Below, piece after piece: positions 52,923 to 62,159 of a DNA stretch of 64,000 nt. The notes below the pieces were generated by a model. That model did not search any database. It worked only from the letters and a program-made list of their open reading frames with translations, and was not told the origin of the DNA. Made by a program: the position numbers and the translations under genes. This DNA comes from Hymenobacter elongatus. GTDB taxonomy: Bacteria; Bacteroidota; Bacteroidia; Cytophagales; Hymenobacteraceae. Every line of letters starts with the position of its first letter. The stretch's first letter is position 1. The stretch covers positions 1 through 64,000 of the forward strand of contig NZ_SRLD01000006.1 in assembly GCF_004745955.1 (NCBI RefSeq). The letters are read 5' to 3'.

Positions 52923-53411
52923 CTACTGCTTCGTGGCCATCGACACGGGTCCTACGCGTATTGACTGGCTGTCGACCACTACCCAGCGGCCCTCGCGGCG
53001 GGTCAGCACGTGCATGCGGCGAAATTCGCCGCTGGCATCCTTGCCTTTTTCGACGCCGGTGGTGGTCATGTTGTGCCGAATGACCGCCATATCGGGGCCG
53101 TAGAAGCGCACATTGTATTCGGAGGGCTGGTTGGTAGTGGTGCTGGACGTGCCCGATTCCATTTCTCGGATTACTTCGGTTTTGGTGGCTATGGTGCCGT
53201 CGGCCTCGGTAAACAGGCAATCATCGGCCACGAGCTTTTTCACGAAGTCTAGGTCGTTGCGCACGGTGGCGGCGGCCCAGTCCTTATCGAGCTGGATTAG
53301 GGCCGCTTTCATTTTTTCGGTGTCGCCGGGCATTTTAGTGGTCGACTTTTGCTGGGCTACCGCAGTTGTGCAGCAGAAGGCGAGCAACAGGAAGCAGAAA
53401 GTGCGTTTCAT
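52923..53411 (-). CDS. Secreted SnoaL/DUF4440-like protein
   Basis: Start ATG at 53411 (MKRTFCFLLLAFCCTTAVAQ) gives a signal peptide. The mature part (about 130 residues) shows the NTF2/DUF4440 pattern: IQLDKDWAAATVRNDLDFVK, FTEADGTIATKTEVIREMES, then AVIRHNMTTTG and HVLTRREGRWVVVDSQ. NTF2-like folds bind small ligands; no activity is known. Convergent with the UbiB-type gene. Confidence 0.8.
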   Translation of the reverse strand: MKRTFCFLLLAFCCTTAVAQQKSTTKMPGDTEKMKAALIQLDKDWAAATVRNDLDFVKKLVADDCLFTEADGTIATKTEVIREMESGTSSTTTNQPSEYNVRFYGPDMAVIRHNMTTTGVEKGKDASGEFRRMHVLTRREGRWVVVDSQSIRVGPVSMATKQ

Positions 53412-53759
53412 AGGGCATGGGGTTAGGGTGTAGCGCCGCACGCATCCTGAAACCACCTCACAACGCCGCAGCACTCTTTAATATAGTAAAAATTTTATAT
53501 AAAATAGGATTTCAAGCGTTATCGTTGTGCCGCTACCGTACTTCTACTTTATAGACTTTAGCTATTTTCAAATTTGCTGAGGTCGGATTTATAACATGTA
53601 TACTGCTGATGTATAGATAGTTGATTTGACTTGTATTTCGCTTTCAAAGTCTGAATTCGGGTGTTTTTGTCACTGGAAATTATATATGGCTTGCTGAATA
53701 AAGCGCAACTTGCCCTGGCCTACCGCTGCTTGGTGGGGTGAATACAAAGGACGAATTCT
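53412..53759. other. AT-rich intergenic region
   Basis: The gap between the divergent genes at 53411 and 53760 is richer in A and T than its surroundings (53480-53700 especially). No gene, hairpin or clear TAnnTTTG box could be assigned; both promoters must lie here. Confidence 0.4.
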
Positions 53760-54827
53760 ATGCGCCTATTGCCTGATACCTTGTTGAGCCGCTGGACGGC
53801 AACCCTGTTTCTGAGCGTTTTTGGGCTTGCGGCTCAGGCGCAGTCGGCCGACGACCAGGAGCTGTTTGAAACCCAGAAGCGCCTGACCGTGGGCGTCACC
53901 AAATTCGCGGAGGCCCGGACCTCGCTCAAAGTCTTTATCAGCCAAACGGCGGTGCGGGTGCAGAAGCAGGAAGAAACACCCGACCAGCTCACGGCCGAGT
54001 TTGCCCTGCCCACGCGCTACCTGGCCCGCCTCGACTCCCTCACGGCTACGCTGGGCTACGTGCTGGAAAACAACCTCAACGCCCACAATCTGACCTCGCG
54101 CCTGCAGGAGCTGCAGGCTGAAGAACAGACCGAAGCCGCCGACCTGGACCGTCTGGAACAGGAGCTGCGCAACACCCGGCTGGATGCTGCCGAGCGCCAG
54201 AAGCTGCACGATGCTGTGGAGCGCCACGAAAGCAGCCTGCGGCGGCTGCGCCAGCGCCAGCAAAGCATTACCAGCCACCAGGGCCAGGCCTACGTGTCGT
54301 TGCGCCTCTACGACGAAGTGACTTTCCCGACGGGCAACCGTAAAATCAGCTTCGTGAACATGCCCGGCGTGGAGTACAGCTACCTGCGCCTCGATAACCC
54401 GGCCGTGGGCCGTACCTCGCTGGCTTATCAGGGCTATGCCATCAAATATCTGTTTACCCGTGGCAAGAGCTACTTCAACCTGGGCGTGTATAAGCCGGTG
54501 ACGAAGAACGCTACCGACGGCGAGTTCGTGAATGAGCTGTTTGTCATCAATTTCGGCCAAGACTTCTACCCACGCAACTTTGGCCGGGGCCGCCGCCGGT
54601 TTATGAATCTGTATACCAGCTACCAGGTAGGCGGCTTCATTCTGAACCGCAACAACGACGAGGAAAACGAGTTTATCCCGAACCTGAACCTAGGCCTGGG
54701 CGTGGAGCTGGTCAAAACCCGCCACATCCTGCTCGATACCAAAGCCAGCTACTTCGTGCCTCTCGACAGCCGCAGCCGCGACCTGCGCGGCATCCTGGGC
54801 CAGGCTTCGTTCAACTTCGTGTTTTAG
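53760..54827 (+). CDS. Predicted outer-membrane protein with central coiled coil
   Basis: The 355-residue product has a signal peptide (ending GLAAQAQS), an extended Glu/Arg/Leu-rich coiled coil (about 110-175: LQELQAEEQTEAADLDRLEQ and more), and a C-terminal beta-strand region (about 180-355) with VSLRLYDEVTFPTGNRKIS and LYTSYQVGGFILNRNN. The ends of the strands are aromatic, as in outer-membrane barrels. I know no family name. A damaged partial copy of the C-terminal part is found at 55641-55925. Confidence 0.7.
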   Translation: MRLLPDTLLSRWTATLFLSVFGLAAQAQSADDQELFETQKRLTVGVTKFAEARTSLKVFISQTAVRVQKQEETPDQLTAEFALPTRYLARLDSLTATLGYVLENNLNAHNLTSRLQELQAEEQTEAADLDRLEQELRNTRLDAAERQKLHDAVERHESSLRRLRQRQQSITSHQGQAYVSLRLYDEVTFPTGNRKISFVNMPGVEYSYLRLDNPAVGRTSLAYQGYAIKYLFTRGKSYFNLGVYKPVTKNATDGEFVNELFVINFGQDFYPRNFGRGRRRFMNLYTSYQVGGFILNRNNDEENEFIPNLNLGLGVELVKTRHILLDTKASYFVPLDSRSRDLRGILGQASFNFVF

Positions 54828-54856
54828 AGCGGTCCGGAGGTCAAATTCAGGTGGTT

Positions 54857-54894
54857 AAAAAACGGCCCCGAAAACCACGTTTTCGGGGCCGTTG
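54857..54894 (+). terminator. Hairpin terminator
   Basis: AACGGCCCCGAAAAC pairs with GTTTTCGGGGCCGTT around CAC; an A-run precedes it and TTGAG follows. It is the end of the transcript from 53760. Confidence 0.7.
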
Positions 54895-54948
54895 AGAAAG
54901 GCAGCAATGCTTCCATTGGGCCGACTCGCTGCACAACTACGACAGGGG

Positions 54949-55467
54949 TCAGCGAATCATTATAGTACCAGCAGGATGTTTCTTGCTATTTGATTTCAAC
55001 ACTGTCAGTTGGATAGCTACTATCGTCTCCGAGCTGTCATTGGATGCGCGGGTAACCTGTACTTGCCCGATGGCCTCAGGGGCAATACGGAGGGTGGCTA
55101 CTTGCTCAGCACTAAGCTTACGGCCATTGAGGACCACGCTTAGCGGACCTCGCACTCCATGTTGACGGCCTATTTCGGCAAATGATTTGCTCTCAATTTG
55201 CCCATCATAGGTGATGGCAATAATACCTGCCGCTAAATTTTTTAACAAATCTGGCGCGGTTTGCTCTCTATAGATAACAAGATCCTTATAGTCTTTTGGA
55301 TCAATGGTCGCAATACGCCCATTAGCAATGATGACTGAATTTATGATGAACAAAGGCTCTGGTATTTGTTTCAATGCCTGGCTAGTGGCCGTTGCTTGGC
55401 CGTAGCTTATTATTGAGGAGGCGCATAGAGTGGCAATGAACAACAGTCGAAGGAAGTAGATCTGCAT
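54949..55467 (-). CDS. Secreted protein with repeated TonB-plug-like segments
   Basis: The 172-residue product has a signal peptide (ending SIISYGQA). The mature part holds a plug-like segment, PLFIINSVIIANGRIATIDP then KDYKDLVIYREQTAP and GIIAITYDG, and a second one, GPLSVVLNGRKLSAEQVATL then RIAPEAIGQVQVTRAS. Full TonB receptors carry one such plug plus a barrel; here only the plug-like parts remain. Composition is more AT-rich than neighbours. It probably formed an operon with the truncated gene just upstream at 55495. Confidence 0.62.
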   Translation of the reverse strand: MQIYFLRLLFIATLCASSIISYGQATATSQALKQIPEPLFIINSVIIANGRIATIDPKDYKDLVIYREQTAPDLLKNLAAGIIAITYDGQIESKSFAEIGRQHGVRGPLSVVLNGRKLSAEQVATLRIAPEAIGQVQVTRASNDSSETIVAIQLTVLKSNSKKHPAGTIMIR

Positions 55468-55494
55468 GGCTGATGGTGATGAGATGATAAAGAA

Positions 55495-55643
55495 TTATTT
55501 GCAACCCGTTAGAGGTATTGAGTAGTGTGAATTAGCAAGCATAGTGACTCCATCTCCCGTCTCCAATTTACCTGTTGCAGGATCTGGATAATAGATCAGA
55601 TTTGCATTGTATCCTGTGACGACTTCCCAAACAGACCTTATTG
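55495..55643 (-). pseudogene. C-terminal remnant of an unknown gene
   Basis: The minus-strand frame reads VWEVVTGYNANLIYYPDP, then ATGKLETGDGVTMLANSHYS and IPLTGCK before TAA at 55495-55497. Amino-acid use is natural, but no start exists: the frame is cut off where the partial copy of the outer-membrane gene begins (about 55641). It lies 28 bases ahead of the gene at 54949-55467. I do not recognise the family. Confidence 0.55.
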
Positions 55644-55925
55644 GCTTATCAGGGCTGCGCCACCAATTGCCTGTTTACCTGCGGCTGGGCTACTTCAACT
55701 TGTGCAGGTAGAAGCCGGTGACGAAAAATAGCACCGACGGCGGGTTCGTGAATGAGCTTTTTGTCCTCAACTTTGGCCGGGGCCGCCGGTTTAGGAACCT
55801 GTATACCAGCTACCAGGTAGGCGGCTTCATTCTGAACCGCAACAACGATGAGGAAAACGAGTTTATCCCGACCCCGAACCTGGGCGTGGAACTGGTCAAA
55901 ACCCGTCACATTCTGCTCGATACTA
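55641..55925 (+). pseudogene. Partial duplicate of the outer-membrane gene at 53760
   Basis: The stretch copies about 54420-54735. NELFVLNFGRGRRFRNLYTS and YQVGGFILNRNNDEENEFIP are almost unchanged, but the first part has a frame break (the TGCAGGTAG near 55703) and the end is lost after HILLDTT. No start codon or signal peptide is present. Several small deletions and substitutions indicate it is old enough to decay but recent enough to remain obvious. Confidence 0.75.
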
Positions 55926-56016
55926 CCTTGAGTTGTGCTGCTTCGGCAAGCAGACGCCAGACCAGGCAGGACGTCCAAAGCAGGCAAAGCACCCCAAGCG
56001 CTACTTCCCACAGGCC

Positions 56017-57177
56017 CTAGTGGGCGGAGAAAAAGTACCCGACCTGGCCCATAACTACCTGCGTGGATGAGGCATTGAAAGTAGGGTTGGTGAGGTAGCC
56101 CCAGCTGTATTGCAGCGAGAGCCGCAGGCTGGTGGTGGCGGTGGCTTTAATCCAGACGCCCGCGTTGCCTTCCAGGAATAAATTGCCGCCATCGCCCAGC
56201 TGTTTTTCCAGCACTTCCTGCTTGCTAGAGCCCGGCGAGCGAGTTATGACTTCTTTCGTGCGGTAGGTCTTGGTCAGGGCAACGCCCAGGGCGACATAAG
56301 GAGTAAGGATGTCTACGGCACCGAAGCTGCTGCCAAAGTTGGCTCGGATGGAGCTTTGTACGTAGCTAAACTCCAGCTGCTCGGTGTAAGGCTTGAAACC
56401 AGAATCGGTGTAGAGCGAGTAGCTATACCGGTCGGTGGCGGTGTGGTGCTGGCTGAAGGCCACCTGCCCGCCGACAAACAGACCATTGGCCCGCACGGCC
56501 ATAGCTTCCAGCCCCAGTCCGTAGCCACTGCCAAATTGCGTGCGCTTGGGCAGATAGTCGCGAAACTCGTCCTGGAGCGACATGGCGGTGCGTGTGGCTC
56601 CACCCCAGATGCCGTAGCGGCCCAGCCACCCCTGACTGCGGTCTTCGGTGAGCATAGAAACCCGGTTGGTCGGGATGCAATTGTTGTATACTACTACCTG
56701 CCGCTCTATCTCCTCCCGGGAAAAAGGTACTTGCAGAGCCTCAGGGCTGGAAACCGGCAGCTTCGCGCACCCCGATAAGTAGCGGTGAAACAGCAGGTGC
56801 CAGTTCAGGGGCGTCAGCTCGTAGAGCTCGTCCTGCCCGGCGGGCTGCAGCAGCGCATCCGTGCCCGACGAATACAGGCTGACCTGGCCCTGCTGCACCA
56901 GGCGCACGATACGCACGGAATCGACCCCGGAGCTGAGGCGCACCACCCGGCTGCGGAAGGCTTCCTGCCGGCCCACCCCGTAGCCGCGCAGATGGCTGGG
57001 GCGGTAGATAATCGTGGGCTGCTTGGCGCGGTATAGGACCACCCGCTGCTGGGACTTTTCGACGATGGTGCCCCACAGGGTATCGCCGGCGAGGGTAATA
57101 ACGTAGCCGGGCAGCCCCTGGGCCCGGGCGTGGGTGAGGGTGCCGAGCACCAGCAGCAACAGGAAAAGCTTCTTCAA
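56017..57177 (-). CDS. Predicted outer-membrane beta-barrel protein
   Basis: The best start is TTG at 57177 (LKKLFLLLLVLGTLTHARAQ signal peptide); the in-frame codon at 57312 adds an unlikely 45 residues. The 386-residue product begins with a 100-residue domain (YVITLAGDTLWGTIVEKSQQ, IIYRPSHLRGYGV) found in many Bacteroidota exported proteins, followed by an aromatic strand-rich region ending VVMGQVGYFFSAH, as in outer-membrane barrels of the PorT type. Function unknown. Confidence 0.68.
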   Translation of the reverse strand: MKKLFLLLLVLGTLTHARAQGLPGYVITLAGDTLWGTIVEKSQQRVVLYRAKQPTIIYRPSHLRGYGVGRQEAFRSRVVRLSSGVDSVRIVRLVQQGQVSLYSSGTDALLQPAGQDELYELTPLNWHLLFHRYLSGCAKLPVSSPEALQVPFSREEIERQVVVYNNCIPTNRVSMLTEDRSQGWLGRYGIWGGATRTAMSLQDEFRDYLPKRTQFGSGYGLGLEAMAVRANGLFVGGQVAFSQHHTATDRYSYSLYTDSGFKPYTEQLEFSYVQSSIRANFGSSFGAVDILTPYVALGVALTKTYRTKEVITRSPGSSKQEVLEKQLGDGGNLFLEGNAGVWIKATATTSLRLSLQYSWGYLTNPTFNASSTQVVMGQVGYFFSAH

Positions 57178-57310
57178 GAAGAGTAGTTGTAAAGAATAAG
57201 TGAAGCAATAAGCGGCAGAACCCCAACCGCACCGGCTGGCTAGTCCTGTAAAGGTACTGCCCTGCGCCGCCAGGAACCTATGGGCTGGGCCAGCTTTGCG
57301 GGCCGGCCAC

Positions 57311-57340
57311 AAAAAAGCCCGGGCAAACCGGGCTTTTTTG
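57311..57340 (-). terminator. Terminator of the phosphoglucomutase gene
   Basis: AAAAAAGCCCGG pairs with CCGGGCTTTTTT around GCAAA. On the minus strand it directly follows the stop codon of the mutase. Confidence 0.8.
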
Positions 57341-57359
57341 TGTTTTCAACCAAGCAGCT

Positions 57360-59096
57360 TTACTTGAGCTGCATATCCTCGATGATAAGGTTGATGTAGT
57401 CGGTCAGCTTTTGGTTGGCCTGGTCATAATCGACCACTGACTTGAGCGGGTGCTTCACGCTGAAGTAGAACTTTATTTTGGGCTCGGTGCCCGAGGGGCG
57501 GGCCGAAATCTTGCTGCCGTCGGCGAGGATAAACTGGAGCACGTTGGAGCTTTCCAGGCCGGTAGGGGTTTCCTGGCCGGTTTGCAGGTTCTTAATGAAG
57601 CCGGTTTTGTAGTCGCGCAGCTCCACTACGGGTAAGTTGGCGATGGTGTGGGGCGGATTGGCGCGCAACTCGCGCATCATTTCCTGGATTTCCTCGGCCC
57701 CGCGCTGGCCCTTCTTGGTCAGCGAAATCAGATCTTCCTTGTAAAGGCCATAGGTAGCGTACATCTCCACCATGGCCTGGTAGAGCGTCTGGCCGTTGTC
57801 TTTGGCTACGGCGGCCATCTCGGCCAGCAGGGCGCAGGCCGATACGGCATCCTTGTCGCGCACGAAGTCGCCGATCATGTAGCCGTAGCTTTCCTCGCCG
57901 CCGCCGATGTACGTCTGCTTGCCTTCCAGCTCCCGGATGATGCTGGCAATGTACTTAAAGCCGGTCAGGGTCTGGTAGGAAGCGACGCCGTGGGCGCGGG
58001 CAATATCGCCGAGCACCTCGCTGGTAACGATGGTGTAAACGATGAAATCCTGATCGGTCATTTTGCCGGCTTTCTGGCGGGCCGAGAGCAGGTAGTGCGT
58101 GAGCAGCGCGGCGGTTTGGTTGCCATTGACCAGTACCCATTCGCCCTGGTTGTTTTTCACGGCAATGCCTACGCGGTCGGCATCGGGGTCGGTGGCAATA
58201 ACGAGGTCGGCATCGAGCTGCCGGGCCTGGTCGAGGGCCATCTGCATGGCTACTTTCTCCTCGGGGTTGGGCGAGAGCACCGTGGGGAAGTTGCCATCGG
58301 GTGTCGATTGGGCCTCCACGATGTGCACGTTGGTAAAGCCCAGCTGGGCCAGCGCCTGGGGCACCATCGTGATGCCGGTGCCGTGCAGCGGGGTGTACAC
58401 AATGCTCAGATCGTGCTGGCGCGCAATGGCGGCGGGGTTGATGCTCAGCGACTTCACCTGGGCCAGGTAGGCCGCATCCAGCTCCGCGCCAATGAGGTGA
58501 ATGCGCGACTCGTCGGCCTGGAATTTTACCTCATCCACGCTCGTAATGGCGTTGACCTCGGCAATGATGTTCTGGTCGTGGGGGGCCACCACCTGGGAGC
58601 CGTCCTGCCAGTACACTTTGTAGCCGTTGTACTCTTTGGGGTTGTGCGAAGCCGTGATGACGCAGCCGCTCTGGCAACCCAGGTGACGAATGGCGAAGGA
58701 TAGCTCGGGCGTGGGGCGCAGGTCTTCGAAAAGGTAAGCCGTGATGCCGTTGGCCGAGAAAATGCCGGCCGCAATGCGGGCAAACTCGCGGCTGTTGTTG
58801 CGCGAGTCATGGGCCAGGGCAACCTTGATTTCCTGGCCGGGAAAGGATTTGAGCAGGTAGTTGCTCAGGCCCTGGGTAGCCATGCCCAGCGTGTAGCGGT
58901 TCATGCGGTTGGAGCCCGAGCCCATGATGCCGCGCAGGCCGCCGGTACCGAATTCCAGGTCGCGGTAAAAGGCGTCGCTCAGGGCCTCATTCTGGTCGGC
59001 GTCGATGAGCTGCTGGATGTTGGCTTTGGTAGCGGCGTCGTAGTTGCCGGAAAGCCAGGTGTTGATTTTGGCTTGAATATCGGGAGTGAGGGCCAT
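57360..59096 (-). CDS. Phosphoglucomutase/phosphomannomutase family
   Basis: Start ATG at 59096 (MALTPDIQAKINTWLSGNYD) gives a 578-residue product; the in-frame extension to 59228 is not family-like. Motifs are TASHNP (phosphoserine loop, near 145), DPDADR (Mg site), GGEESYGYMIGDFV (sugar-binding loop) and RPSGTEPKIKFYF near the end. It interconverts hexose-1- and -6-phosphates; glucose is the likely sugar for this longer type. Terminators lie at both sides. Confidence 0.92.
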   Translation of the reverse strand: MALTPDIQAKINTWLSGNYDAATKANIQQLIDADQNEALSDAFYRDLEFGTGGLRGIMGSGSNRMNRYTLGMATQGLSNYLLKSFPGQEIKVALAHDSRNNSREFARIAAGIFSANGITAYLFEDLRPTPELSFAIRHLGCQSGCVITASHNPKEYNGYKVYWQDGSQVVAPHDQNIIAEVNAITSVDEVKFQADESRIHLIGAELDAAYLAQVKSLSINPAAIARQHDLSIVYTPLHGTGITMVPQALAQLGFTNVHIVEAQSTPDGNFPTVLSPNPEEKVAMQMALDQARQLDADLVIATDPDADRVGIAVKNNQGEWVLVNGNQTAALLTHYLLSARQKAGKMTDQDFIVYTIVTSEVLGDIARAHGVASYQTLTGFKYIASIIRELEGKQTYIGGGEESYGYMIGDFVRDKDAVSACALLAEMAAVAKDNGQTLYQAMVEMYATYGLYKEDLISLTKKGQRGAEEIQEMMRELRANPPHTIANLPVVELRDYKTGFIKNLQTGQETPTGLESSNVLQFILADGSKISARPSGTEPKIKFYFSVKHPLKSVVDYDQANQKLTDYINLIIEDMQLK

Positions 59097-59226
59097 GAGT
59101 GGGAACAGTGAAGTTGTGCGGGTAAAGAAAATAAATATTGCCGGCAAACCGCGGCAAGGGCTGCCGCCGCTACCGGTGCCTAGCCCCACGGGCGCAAAAG
59201 TGACGGCAGCGGCCCGCAAATAACGC

Positions 59227-59263
59227 AAAAGCCCCGGCGGCTGGTTACGCAGCGGGGCTTTTT
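59227..59263. terminator. Hairpin upstream of the mutase gene
   Basis: AAAAGCCCCG pairs with CGGGGCTTTT around GCGGCTGGTTACGCAG. It lies 130 bases upstream of the mutase start and may end another transcript. Confidence 0.5.
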
Positions 59264-59326
59264 ACCGGCGTTGCGCGCCGGACAGGAGGGATGCTGTAGC
59301 CGTTTTTGAGCGGGCATAGGCAGCGG

Positions 59327-59432
59327 TCTGAGTGCCGGTGACCTTACATTTTTTTGAACTCAGAAGTAAGATGTAAGGTCATCGGCTTCCTTACACTTTT
59401 CCGGGCTGGCAGAAAAGATGTAAGGTCACCGG
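59327..59432. repeat. Three repeats of a gaccttacat unit
   Basis: GGTGACCTTACATTTTTTTG at about 59337, GATGTAAGGTCATCGGCTTC at about 59369 and GATGTAAGGTCACCGGCTTG at about 59417, with CTTACACTTTTC between them. The first and the other two are inverted to each other, so a hairpin can form. The style is the same as at 14194-14273 but with another unit sequence. Confidence 0.6.
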
Positions 59433-59441
59433 CTTGCTAGT

Positions 59442-59581
59442 GAAGCTGTTTAGAAAGTCGGTCCGCCGATGTAGAGACGCATATTTGCGTCTCGTCGTTG
59501 AACGGAAACTGCGGATATCACCCAACGACGAGACGCAAATATGCGTCTCTACGCCGTTCTGGCGACTTTCTAAACAGCTTC
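59442..59581. repeat. Composite palindrome, arm A around the gtagagacgc hairpin
   Basis: GAAGCTGTTTAGAAAGTCG (59442-59460) pairs perfectly with CGACTTTCTAAACAGCTTC (59563-59581). Inside, GATGTAGAGACGCATATTTG pairs with CAAATATGCGTCTCTAC. The inner unit is that of 10690 and 21810, which there carry arm C. Confidence 0.85.
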
Positions 59582-59704
59582 ATTGTTTTTTTTCGGGTAG
59601 CTAAAGCGGTTTCCCAGTTCGCGCTCCTCCTGCTCGACGCTAAAAAGTGTACACGCACTTGGTAACGGCTCTAAAAAGGTAGTATGCCCAGCTGCTGGCA
59701 GCTA

Positions 59705-59738
59705 CAAAAAAGCCTCGGCCTTGCGGGCCGAGGCTTTC
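59705..59738 (-). terminator. Terminator of the HPPD gene
   Basis: AAAAGCCTCGGCC pairs with GGCCGAGGCTTTC around TTGCG; on the minus strand a T-run follows. It lies 25 bases past the HPPD stop. Confidence 0.8.
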
Positions 59739-59763
59739 CGGAAACAAAGCGAAACGCTACGGC

Positions 59764-60897
59764 CTACAGGTTGCCGCGCAGGGCCTGCTCCCGCTCTATG
59801 GCTTCGAACAGGGCTTTGAAGTTGCCTTTGCCGAAGCTCTTGGCGCCCTTGCGCTGGATAATTTCATAGAATACCGTGGGCCGGTCCTCCACAGGCTTGG
59901 TGAAAATCTGGAGCAGGTAGCCCTCCTCGTCGCGGTCGACGAGCAGGTTCAGTGCCTTGATGGATTCCAGGTCTTCGTCGATGGCCCCGATGCGGTCCAG
60001 CAGGTCGTCGTAGTAGGTGGCTGGCACCGAGAGGAACTCCACGCCCCGGCGGCGCAGCTCCGTGACGGTGCTGCGGATGTCGTTGGTGGCAATGGCAATG
60101 TGCTGCACGCCGGGCGAGTGGTAGTAGTCGAGGTATTCCTCAATCTGGGACTTTTTCTTGCCTTCGGCCGGCTCGTTGATGGGGAATTTTACGTAGCCGT
60201 TGCCATTGGAAACCACTTTCGACATCAACGCCGAGTACTCGGTGCTGATGTCGTCGTCGTCGAAGGTGAGCAGCAGCTTGAAGCCCATCACGTCTTCGTA
60301 GAACTTCACCCACTGGTTCATTTCGCCCCAGCCTACGTTGCCCACGCAATGGTCGACGTGCAGCAGGCCCACGGGCGCGCCCTGCGGTAGGGCGCTCGTT
60401 TTGGCCACGAAGCCGGGCATAAACGGGCCGCTGTACTGGCTGCGCTCCACAAAGGTGTGGATGGTTTCGCCGTAGGTATAGATGCCGGCCAGCGTCACCT
60501 CGCCGTGCTCGTCGCGAATAGTATAGGGCTCGAAGGCCGAGCGGGCGCCGCGCTTGGTGGTTTCCTCGTACGACTTGCGCGCATCATCGACCCACAGGGC
60601 CATCACTTTTACGCCGTCGCCGTGCTGGGCTACGTGCCGTGTGATGTCGGAATCGACCAGCAGCGAGGTAGTGAGCACCAACCGGATTTTGCCCTGCTGG
60701 AGCACGTAGCTGGCCCGGTCGCGCAGGCCGGTTTCGGGGCCGGCGTAGGCCACCAGCTCGTAACCGAAAGTCGCCTGGTAGTAGTAGGCGGCCTGCTTGG
60801 CGTTGCCGACGTAAAACTCGACGTAATCGGTGCCGTTCAGGGGCAGGAAATCGTGGGCGGGGTGAGCCTGCACCTCAGGCGAAGTCATCGTTTGCAT
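59764..60897 (-). CDS. hppD: 4-Hydroxyphenylpyruvate dioxygenase
   Basis: Start ATG at 60897 (MQTMTSPEVQAHPAHDFLPL) is chosen; the in-frame extension to 61146 is antisense to another gene. The 377-residue product has the iron ligands in HVDHCVGNV, GVQHIAIATNDI and the Glu of VFYEIIQR, and the C-terminal family signature (KGAKSFGKGNFKALFEAIER). It converts 4-hydroxyphenylpyruvate to homogentisate in tyrosine breakdown. The next steps (hmgA, fahA) are not in the window. Confidence 0.95.
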   Translation of the reverse strand: MQTMTSPEVQAHPAHDFLPLNGTDYVEFYVGNAKQAAYYYQATFGYELVAYAGPETGLRDRASYVLQQGKIRLVLTTSLLVDSDITRHVAQHGDGVKVMALWVDDARKSYEETTKRGARSAFEPYTIRDEHGEVTLAGIYTYGETIHTFVERSQYSGPFMPGFVAKTSALPQGAPVGLLHVDHCVGNVGWGEMNQWVKFYEDVMGFKLLLTFDDDDISTEYSALMSKVVSNGNGYVKFPINEPAEGKKKSQIEEYLDYYHSPGVQHIAIATNDIRSTVTELRRRGVEFLSVPATYYDDLLDRIGAIDEDLESIKALNLLVDRDEEGYLLQIFTKPVEDRPTVFYEIIQRKGAKSFGKGNFKALFEAIEREQALRGNL

Positions 60898-61081
60898 GGC
60901 AGTAACGGGTAAGGATCGGGTGGAAAAGGCGTTGTCTGGGTAAAAATACGCGTTTGCCGCAATTCGTTCCCATTTCGCCCGCCCGGGCCGATTCCGGGGA
61001 AGGGTATGCGTTTGCGCGTTTTGGTGCGTACAATTGCAGAATCCTACGCACCTTTGCGCCTGAACCTTTTTTCCCGTAGTT

Positions 61082-61480
61082 ATGAACAAGGAGGAACTCA
61101 ACCGTGGCCTCGTAGCGCTGATCGAAAAAAAGCAGGAGCTGCACAAGCTGACCTACGACGATGTCCGCTACGACGAAGTGGAAGAAGAGCTGCACGACCT
61201 GGAAGACGATTTCAACGAGGAATACGGCCAGTATCTGGAGGAAGTGCTGGAGAAAGTACACCAGCAGCTGTGTCCCGATACCGATGTGCTGCTGCCTACG
61301 GCGTATCTGCCCAACGATATTAAAGGCGACACGGGCTACTTGCCTTCGCACAAGGAAGGCGTCTGGGTCGATTCGGACGAGTTTCCCGGCAAAGAAGCCC
61401 GCCTGGTGCTGGTGCCTAACCCTACGCGCCTGATTTTGTCGGTAGGCAAAACCGTGCGCAAGGAAGTCTGGACTGCGTAA
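61082..61480 (+). CDS. Conserved hypothetical acidic protein
   Basis: The 132-residue product has an acidic helical first half (YDEVEEELHDLEDDFNEEYG) and a second half rich in strands (LLPTAYLPNDIKG, RLVLVPNPTRLILSVGKTVR). I know no function. A promoter-like CACCTTTG lies at 61049-61056. A hairpin terminator follows. Confidence 0.65.
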   Translation: MNKEELNRGLVALIEKKQELHKLTYDDVRYDEVEEELHDLEDDFNEEYGQYLEEVLEKVHQQLCPDTDVLLPTAYLPNDIKGDTGYLPSHKEGVWVDSDEFPGKEARLVLVPNPTRLILSVGKTVRKEVWTA

Positions 61481-61504
61481 GTCCGCGTTTCGGTGCTCCG
61501 ATAA

Positions 61505-61543
61505 ACTGTCATCCTGAGCTGGGTTCAGGATGACAGTTTTTTT
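61505..61543 (+). terminator. Rho-independent terminator
   Basis: AACTGTCATCCTGA pairs with TCAGGATGACAGTT around GCTGGGT, followed by seven T. Confidence 0.85.
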
Positions 61544-61578
61544 GTGCGCTTATTTTCCCGTCTTCATTCAAAGCCAGC

Positions 61579-61926
61579 ATGCTCTACCGCATTGCCGACC
61601 TCACCGACTGGCAGCAGGCCCTGCAAACCAGCTTTTTCGTAAGCGCCGACCTCGCTGCGGATGGTTTTATTCATGGCTCGGAAATGGGTCAGGTTCTGGA
61701 GACGGCCCGGCGCTATTACGCCGGGCGCACCGATATGCTACTGCTGGAAATCGATGAGGCCACGCTGGCCCAAGCCGGGGTGCGGGTAGCACGGGAGTGG
61801 GTTGCGGCGCGGGGTGAGGCCTTCGCCCATGTGTTCGGTCCGATTCCGCTGGCCGCCATTACCCGGCACTTTGCCTTTCAGCCCGGCCCGGACGGACAGT
61901 TCAGCTTGCCCGATGGGGTAGAGTAG
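61579..61926 (+). CDS. DUF952-family protein
   Basis: The 115-residue product has the DUF952 pattern LYRIADLTDWQQAL, FIHGSEMGQVLETARRYYAG and a later HVFGPIPLAAI. DUF952 proteins are small, widely distributed and uncharacterised. Probably monocistronic. Confidence 0.85.
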   Translation: MLYRIADLTDWQQALQTSFFVSADLAADGFIHGSEMGQVLETARRYYAGRTDMLLLEIDEATLAQAGVRVAREWVAARGEAFAHVFGPIPLAAITRHFAFQPGPDGQFSLPDGVE

Positions 61927-62159
61927 GAGGGAGACTTCCGCTTAGCGGAGGCAAGCGTTGACCCCAATATTCTCGGGCGTTTTTTCGTAGCATGAGCAGG
62001 GCGTGAGCCGCTGGTTTTAACGGACCGAATCACTAGGTTTGCTCAGGGCCTGTTGGCGACCAGTCATTATACTTGTTCCTGAATTAGCAACAACGAAAAA
62101 AAACGGCATGCTTCGACAAGTGGACGCCAGATGAAGCACGACAACCACATTTTATCAAC
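61927..62159. other. Intergenic region with a half palindrome arm
   Basis: It has no gene. CATGCTTCGACAAGTGGACG and CCAGATGAAGCACGAC near 62108-62142 read like one arm of the catgctcatctggcg family without its partner. Confidence 0.45.
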
